64,000 nucleotides of DNA from Bacteroidota bacterium (GTDB taxonomy: Bacteria; Bacteroidota; Bacteroidia; Chitinophagales; Chitinophagaceae), in the NCBI GenBank assembly GCA_016866355.1, contig VGMN01000002.1:1-64000 (forward strand), read 5' to 3'. Below, piece by piece: positions 59,107 to 64,000 of this stretch (the first letter of the stretch is position 1; every line of letters begins with the position of its first letter). The translations under genes and the position numbers were made by a program. Under the pieces are notes generated by a model. The model had not been told where the DNA came from and ran no database searches. It saw only the letters and a list, made by a program, of their open reading frames with translations.

Positions 59107-61446
59107 CTATAGGTTGAATGGGTAATTTATCCCAAGCTGAAACTGATCCATATCTTGAAGTCTTGGATACCCAAACCATTTGTTTTGAAAATTTTGACTT
59201 GCAGGAGAGGGGCTTGGATCTTTTGCCTTAATTGAATAATCTAGTCGTATCACAAAATAGGTAAAGTCTAATCGAAGTCCTGTTCCAACTCCAACTGCAA
59301 GATCCTTACCCAATCGACGTAGGGAAAAGATTTCTTCTGGCGTTCTTCCAGTTGCCTTTTTTAGATACCAGATATTACCCATATCGGCAAATAGGGCACC
59401 ATTGACTTGCATGCCAGCCAAGGAAAACCAGGGGAATCTAAATTCAATATTACCTTCCAATTGTAAATCCCCATAGCGTTCGGGCAATCCTTTATTTCCA
59501 TATTCCTGTATCGTGGATCCAGGACCTAATTTTCGAAGCCCCCATGCTCGCATACTATTAGGACCTCCGGCAAAGTACTGTCTGTATAGTGGTAAGTTAA
59601 ACCGATTAACGGGATTTTTAGTTTGGTCAAAAGCATAACCTGCACCTGCAAAAAAGCGCAATGCTAACGCTGTTTTCTTGAATGTGTATTTTGTTGATAG
59701 GTCTAGATCAACTTTTATAAATCGAAATAAATTAGTGTCTAGTAAGGGACTGCGTATAAAGCCACTTATTAATCCAGATTCTTCAATATTTACACGAATG
59801 TTTCGAACCTGGTTGGCTTTCTGTCGCGAATAAAATAGACCCGCACTCCCCGAGATAATTAACCCATCCACAAAAATATTTTTTAGCAGGGCGTTACTAT
59901 CAATAAGTGCCAGCAATTTTGCTCTTCTGGCAATAGCATTGTATTCAATATTGGGAACTCGAATAGTATAAAGTGTGTTTTTATATCTAAAATCATACCC
60001 CCAGGCAGCACTATAAGAAGAAAGGTTGAACAATTCTCTTCTTTCTGTATTTGAAACATTAAAAGCTAGGATTGAGCGAGCGTGTTGACGTAAGTCAGCT
60101 GGAAGGCCTGCAAAACGAGGGAGTAATCCTGGAAAAATCAAGTTATGCGTTAGTGCAATCTGTCTGGTTTGAATAAAATTGATGGCAGCAATAGTGTCTC
60201 GTCCTATCTCTACGCCAAAGCGCAGATTGGTAGTTGATTGAATGGATCGTCGAAACAAATTTCGATTTTGAAATCCCACATTAAGAGCCACTCCAAATAA
60301 GGTACCAGCCAGTAAGCTTTGATTACTACTTCCCTCCAAATTTGCAAAGCTTGTATATTTTCTAGCTGGCGTTAACTTGATGAGAATATCTGCGGTGTCT
60401 TCATTTTTTCGGGGGATGGTTTCTATATTCACCAACCGCCAACCGCCCATTGCATTTAATTGATTGAGTGTTTTGAAATAGTTCCGTTGGTCAAAGACCT
60501 GACCAGTACTAAAATGAATCTTATCCCTAAATAGTTGGTCTTTGAATACGGGTTTAAACCGTTCAATGCGGATACCGTTTTGATAAACACTTTTTGTTTG
60601 AAGTCCTGCCGTATCAGCAGTAAAGTCCGGATATAATGTAATAGCGCCTACTTTATATTGCGTCAATTTTTCCTTGGTAATTGATGGACGTAAACGAATT
60701 TCAAGATCTGCTAAGGGATTTATGCTACGTGCGCGAACTTGTTGAAAAATGCGTAATTGCTCTAAGGGGTCTGCCATCGGCTTCAGTAATGCAAGGTCAA
60801 GGGTGTCCCAAATACCCACTAAATCGTCCCGGGTGAGCCGTAAGTACCCATTATTTCTATAAAGGTCAATTAATCGATCTAGTTCCTCTCCAATGATACC
60901 TTTGGCAAAGGGCGAGCCCGCCATAATTTTTGAATCAGATAAGTGCTGCGTAGTCAGTTGTTGCAGAGAGCTGTCTTCAAGTTGATATCGGATGGTGTCA
61001 AGCAAAAAGGGGTTTCCCGGCTTGATATGAAAGTTGACTGTTGTACGAAGTTGATTTTTATTGACCACGGTCAGGGACGTATCAAACCAAACTTGGTCCC
61101 TAAAATAGCCAAGGGAATTCAGCAAAGCATGCATGTAGGCAACAGAACCAATGGAGTAACTGGTGTCGTATACCGGAGGCTTTCGAAGTGTGCTGAAAAA
61201 AAGTTTAGATACAGTTCTGGATCGTAGACTATCGTCTAATTGCCCCTTCAACCGACTTTGTAATAATTCTCTTTGCTCTTTTGGAATACTGCCATCAACT
61301 TTTATAGTAGTTTTGAACACAAACGGTTTTCCTACAGGATAATTGCGTGGAATAGTTCCGCAAGCGTAGAGAAGAAAACTGATCAATAATAGAAGTAATA
61401 CCGGAAAACGAGTAAAATTTAATACAAACCGGTGTAGTTGCTTCAC
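59107..61446 (-). CDS. BamA/TamA-family outer membrane lipoprotein (TamL-like)
   Basis: 779 aa from GTG; lipobox LLYAC; POTRA-like N-terminal region; C-terminal surface antigen barrel (FAGGPNSMRAWGLRKLGPGS, VGVGTGLRLDFTYFVIRLDYSIK). Confidence 0.88.
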   Translation of the reverse strand: MKQLHRFVLNFTRFPVLLLLLISFLLYACGTIPRNYPVGKPFVFKTTIKVDGSIPKEQRELLQSRLKGQLDDSLRSRTVSKLFFSTLRKPPVYDTSYSIGSVAYMHALLNSLGYFRDQVWFDTSLTVVNKNQLRTTVNFHIKPGNPFLLDTIRYQLEDSSLQQLTTQHLSDSKIMAGSPFAKGIIGEELDRLIDLYRNNGYLRLTRDDLVGIWDTLDLALLKPMADPLEQLRIFQQVRARSINPLADLEIRLRPSITKEKLTQYKVGAITLYPDFTADTAGLQTKSVYQNGIRIERFKPVFKDQLFRDKIHFSTGQVFDQRNYFKTLNQLNAMGGWRLVNIETIPRKNEDTADILIKLTPARKYTSFANLEGSSNQSLLAGTLFGVALNVGFQNRNLFRRSIQSTTNLRFGVEIGRDTIAAINFIQTRQIALTHNLIFPGLLPRFAGLPADLRQHARSILAFNVSNTERRELFNLSSYSAAWGYDFRYKNTLYTIRVPNIEYNAIARRAKLLALIDSNALLKNIFVDGLIISGSAGLFYSRQKANQVRNIRVNIEESGLISGFIRSPLLDTNLFRFIKVDLDLSTKYTFKKTALALRFFAGAGYAFDQTKNPVNRFNLPLYRQYFAGGPNSMRAWGLRKLGPGSTIQEYGNKGLPERYGDLQLEGNIEFRFPWFSLAGMQVNGALFADMGNIWYLKKATGRTPEEIFSLRRLGKDLAVGVGTGLRLDFTYFVIRLDYSIKAKDPSPSPASQNFQNKWFGYPRLQDMDQFQLGINYPFNL

Positions 61447-61460
61447 AATGTGCCAGAATT

Positions 61461-62189
61461 ATGATTACAAAATCAGTAGTTAAAGATATTCAAAGTTTAG
61501 CCGCTAAAAAATACAGGGATCAGTCAGGTTTGTTTCTTGCTGAGGGGCCAAAGGTGGTGGGCGAGTTATTGCGTGATTGTCCCCATGCTATTAAAAAAAT
61601 ATATGCACTTGAAACTTGGATACAGCAACAAAAGAAAATAGATCCTGCCATTCAGCTTACGAGTGTAACTACAGCTGATTTAGTGCGTCTTTCTCAATTG
61701 ACCACTCCGCATGAGGTGGTTGCCGTGGTTGCCCAGTTGCCGCAACAAAAATTGGGAGTGGACAATGGGTTAATTGTTGTCTGTTGCGGAATACAAGATC
61801 CAGGAAATTTTGGTACCATATTACGCACTGCGGATTGGTTTGGTGTGAGCCAAGTTGTTTGCAGTATTGACACGGTAGATGTTTATAATCCTAAAGTGGT
61901 ACAGGCTACTATGGGAAGTGTTGCAAGACTTGCTGTGCACTACATGGATTTAGAACCCTGGTTGAAAGAGCAGCAACTGCCCATTTATGGAGCCGTTTTG
62001 AATGGTAAGCCCTTGTATGAAATTGCCCGATCACAGCAAGGGATACTACTAATAGGAAATGAGGCAAAAGGGGTGCCTGCCGCTCTGCTTACCAATCAGG
62101 TTGTGGGTATTACCATCCCTCGAGTAGGAGGTGCGGAGTCTTTAAACGCAGCAGTGGCAACTGGCATTTTACTTTCTTGGCTTAGTTAA
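61461..62189 (+). CDS. TrmH/SpoU family RNA 2'-O-methyltransferase
   Basis: 242 aa; LFLAEGPKVVGELL, QDPGNFGTILRTADWFG, ATMGSVARLAV, LLIGNEAKGVP, IPRVGGAESLNAAVATGILL. Confidence 0.95.
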   Translation: MITKSVVKDIQSLAAKKYRDQSGLFLAEGPKVVGELLRDCPHAIKKIYALETWIQQQKKIDPAIQLTSVTTADLVRLSQLTTPHEVVAVVAQLPQQKLGVDNGLIVVCCGIQDPGNFGTILRTADWFGVSQVVCSIDTVDVYNPKVVQATMGSVARLAVHYMDLEPWLKEQQLPIYGAVLNGKPLYEIARSQQGILLIGNEAKGVPAALLTNQVVGITIPRVGGAESLNAAVATGILLSWLS

Positions 62190-63417
62190 AACGAATAGCA
62201 CGTAAGGGACTAATTTTTTTAACCAGTAGCGTTGGCAGCAATAATACGAATGCGCTAATTATAAAGGTGCCTCCCATTACGCTTATTACATGTAAGGGAA
62301 CCACTTCTACAGCTACTGTATCAATGTAATAGGCAGATTGGTCTAGCCGAATAAAGGAAGTGGTATTTTGCAGCCATAAAATTCCTAAAGCAATAAAAGT
62401 ACCTGTGGCAATTCCACCCAGTGTTAATAGCAAGCCAAATCGTATAAAAATTTGTTGAATTAATAGATCGGTTGATCCCATGGCTTTGAGAATGCCAATC
62501 ATGGGGATACGCTCTAACACCAAAACCAGTAAACAAGTAAGTAGATTAACCAGTGCCACAATAGTCATAAATGACAGTAGCACATTTCTTGTTACCACTT
62601 GCATATTGAGCCAATCAAAAAGTTGTGGCGCTAGTTCTCTGGTAGTAAGCACATCCCAGGTGGGAGGGAGCGTCTCAGATTCAAAAAATTGATTGGCTAT
62701 TTGAATTGCCTGGGAAGGATCTTTTAAAAAAATTTCATATCCGCCAATTTGGTTGCTTTCCCAGCCTGTCAGCGGTGCAACCAATCTTAAATCAGCAACT
62801 GCAAAAAGTCTATCATATTCCTCGATACCAGTTTGATATAGACCTGCTATGACCACCTTTCGTGCACGGGGTGCTTGTCCAGCTTGTGTAAAATATAACA
62901 CTACCGAGTCGCCTGCTTGAATGTGAAGACGATTAGCGTGATAGGTGGAAAGCAATATTTCTCTAGAAAATGTATCCCGTTGAAGTTTGGGTAGCGTTCC
63001 TTTTTTTAAAAATTGTTGGTATGAATGCCAGTGTGAACCTGAATCAATTCCTTTTATCAGCACACCCTCCAACGATGATTGGGTTTTAACTAATGCATAC
63101 TGATTTACAAAGGGATGTATTGATCTAACCTGTGGTTCTTTCTTTATTTTTTCTTCTAACGCCGCATTTCTACGTAGCGGAATTTCTCGTACCCCCACTG
63201 CTTTGTCTGCTTGCTTTTCTTGTATGCGAATATGACCCCAGAACCCAACAATTTTATTTTCAATCGCTTGCTGAAAACCAGTAGCCAGTGCCATAGTGAT
63301 AATCATGATTGCCACACTCAAGACAGTGGCTATAAATGAGAGACGAAGTATAAACCGGGAAAAACTTTTCTGTTTACTTCGTGCAATTCTGTTGGCTATA
63401 AATCGTGCTATTTTCAT
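62182..63417 (-). CDS. ABC transporter permease, FtsX/LolC-LolE-like
   Basis: 411 aa; N-term FIANRIARSKQKSFSRFILRLSFIATVLSVAIMIITMAL; GILKAMGSTDLLIQQIFIRFG; 4 TM topology. Confidence 0.92.
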   Translation of the reverse strand: MKIARFIANRIARSKQKSFSRFILRLSFIATVLSVAIMIITMALATGFQQAIENKIVGFWGHIRIQEKQADKAVGVREIPLRRNAALEEKIKKEPQVRSIHPFVNQYALVKTQSSLEGVLIKGIDSGSHWHSYQQFLKKGTLPKLQRDTFSREILLSTYHANRLHIQAGDSVVLYFTQAGQAPRARKVVIAGLYQTGIEEYDRLFAVADLRLVAPLTGWESNQIGGYEIFLKDPSQAIQIANQFFESETLPPTWDVLTTRELAPQLFDWLNMQVVTRNVLLSFMTIVALVNLLTCLLVLVLERIPMIGILKAMGSTDLLIQQIFIRFGLLLTLGGIATGTFIALGILWLQNTTSFIRLDQSAYYIDTVAVEVVPLHVISVMGGTFIISAFVLLLPTLLVKKISPLRAIRFN

Positions 63418-63427
63418 ACTTTGCCCT

Positions 63428-64000
63428 ATGCGGCAGCTCGAATTTACAATCTTCCCTCTTATTTTTTGCCTGACTTTTTGTGTCCCGGCAAATGCACAAC
63501 ACCCTGATCACGTATATAGTCGGTCCATTCAAACTATAAAACTGAATAAAGCGGGTGATCCACTTTCTTATCCATTGTTGGTTCTTGGCGAACGGGAGCA
63601 ATTAGAGTTGCAGTTTGACGATTTGGATGCAGTTATAAAAAACTACTATTACACATTTCAACTTTGTAATGCAGATTGGACACCAGCCAGTTTGCAACCA
63701 TTTGATTATTTACGAGGTTTTCTCACTAACCGGATTAGAAATTATAGACCCTCCTCACTGACACAAGTTCGTTATACACATTACCAGGCTTTACTTCCTG
63801 AAACGGGTAGTGGTCCCACCCGCGCAGGGAATTATTTATTGAAAGTTTTTTTGAATGATGATACCACGCAGTTGATGTTTACTCGAAGAGTATTGGTTGC
63901 CTCAAAAAAAGTAGCTGTAAATGCACAAGTCAGACAGCCATTCGATGGCCAGCTCTTACGAACACACCAGCAACTTCAAATAGGGGTAACGCCGGTACAG
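63428..64000 (+). CDS. Type IX secretion system plug-domain protein (DUF5103-like), truncated by the window end
   Basis: Not in the ORF track (no stop). My translation from ATG 63428 stays open for 191 codons: MRQLEFTIFPLIFCLTFCVPANAQHPDHVYSRSIQTIKLNKAGDPLSYPLLVLGEREQLELQFDDLDAVIKNYYYTFQLCNADWTPASLQPFDYLRGF...; signal peptide plus DUF5103-like N-terminal pattern. Confidence 0.85.
   Translation, partial: MRQLEFTIFPLIFCLTFCVPANAQHPDHVYSRSIQTIKLNKAGDPLSYPLLVLGEREQLELQFDDLDAVIKNYYYTFQLCNADWTPASLQPFDYLRGFLTNRIRNYRPSSLTQVRYTHYQALLPETGSGPTRAGNYLLKVFLNDDTTQLMFTRRVLVASKKVAVNAQVRQPFDGQLLRTHQQLQIGVTPVQ

Noticed and set aside
1-64000. CRISPR arrays, IS elements, integrases, phage or toxin-antitoxin modules
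   Set aside because: No regularly spaced direct repeats and no transposase, integrase or phage-structural motifs were seen in any translated ORF.

Overview
The window is a gene-dense, low-to-mid GC Bacteroidota chromosome segment, probably Chitinophagaceae-like. It has one tRNA, about 39 supported protein genes, several intrinsic terminators, and no CRISPR array, rRNA, prophage or IS element that I can see. Main contents: (i) three SusC/SusD-type outer-membrane uptake loci (284-5745, 10002-16616, 16790-22684), with no recognisable glycoside hydrolase beside them. Loci 1 and 3 are paralogous. Locus 2 runs directly into a periplasmic SGNH hydrolase and a dicarboxylate/amino-acid:cation symporter. 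(ii) Many amino-acid and peptide-related genes: a GGT-like Ntn hydrolase, two APC permeases, two DAACS symporters, isoaspartyl peptidase/asparaginase, an aminotransferase and an alpha/beta-fused 2-oxoacid dehydrogenase E1. (iii) A tightly packed minus-strand cluster (about 37860-44253, plus a divergent esterase to 45168) that combines a GCS2/YbdK-like carboxylate-amine ligase, an ATP-grasp ligase, a second probable ATP-grasp protein, a class I GATase-like protein, a lipoprotein amidohydrolase and a J-domain protein. This is the best candidate for an undescribed biosynthetic or peptide-modifying system. (iv) Envelope biogenesis genes: TamB, a lipoprotein BamA/TamA homolog (TamL-like), a LolC/E-like permease, and type IX secretion-related genes (a CHU_C-type cargo protein and a T9SS plug-domain protein cut by the window end and absent from the ORF track). 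All family calls are from reading sequence motifs; no database search was run.
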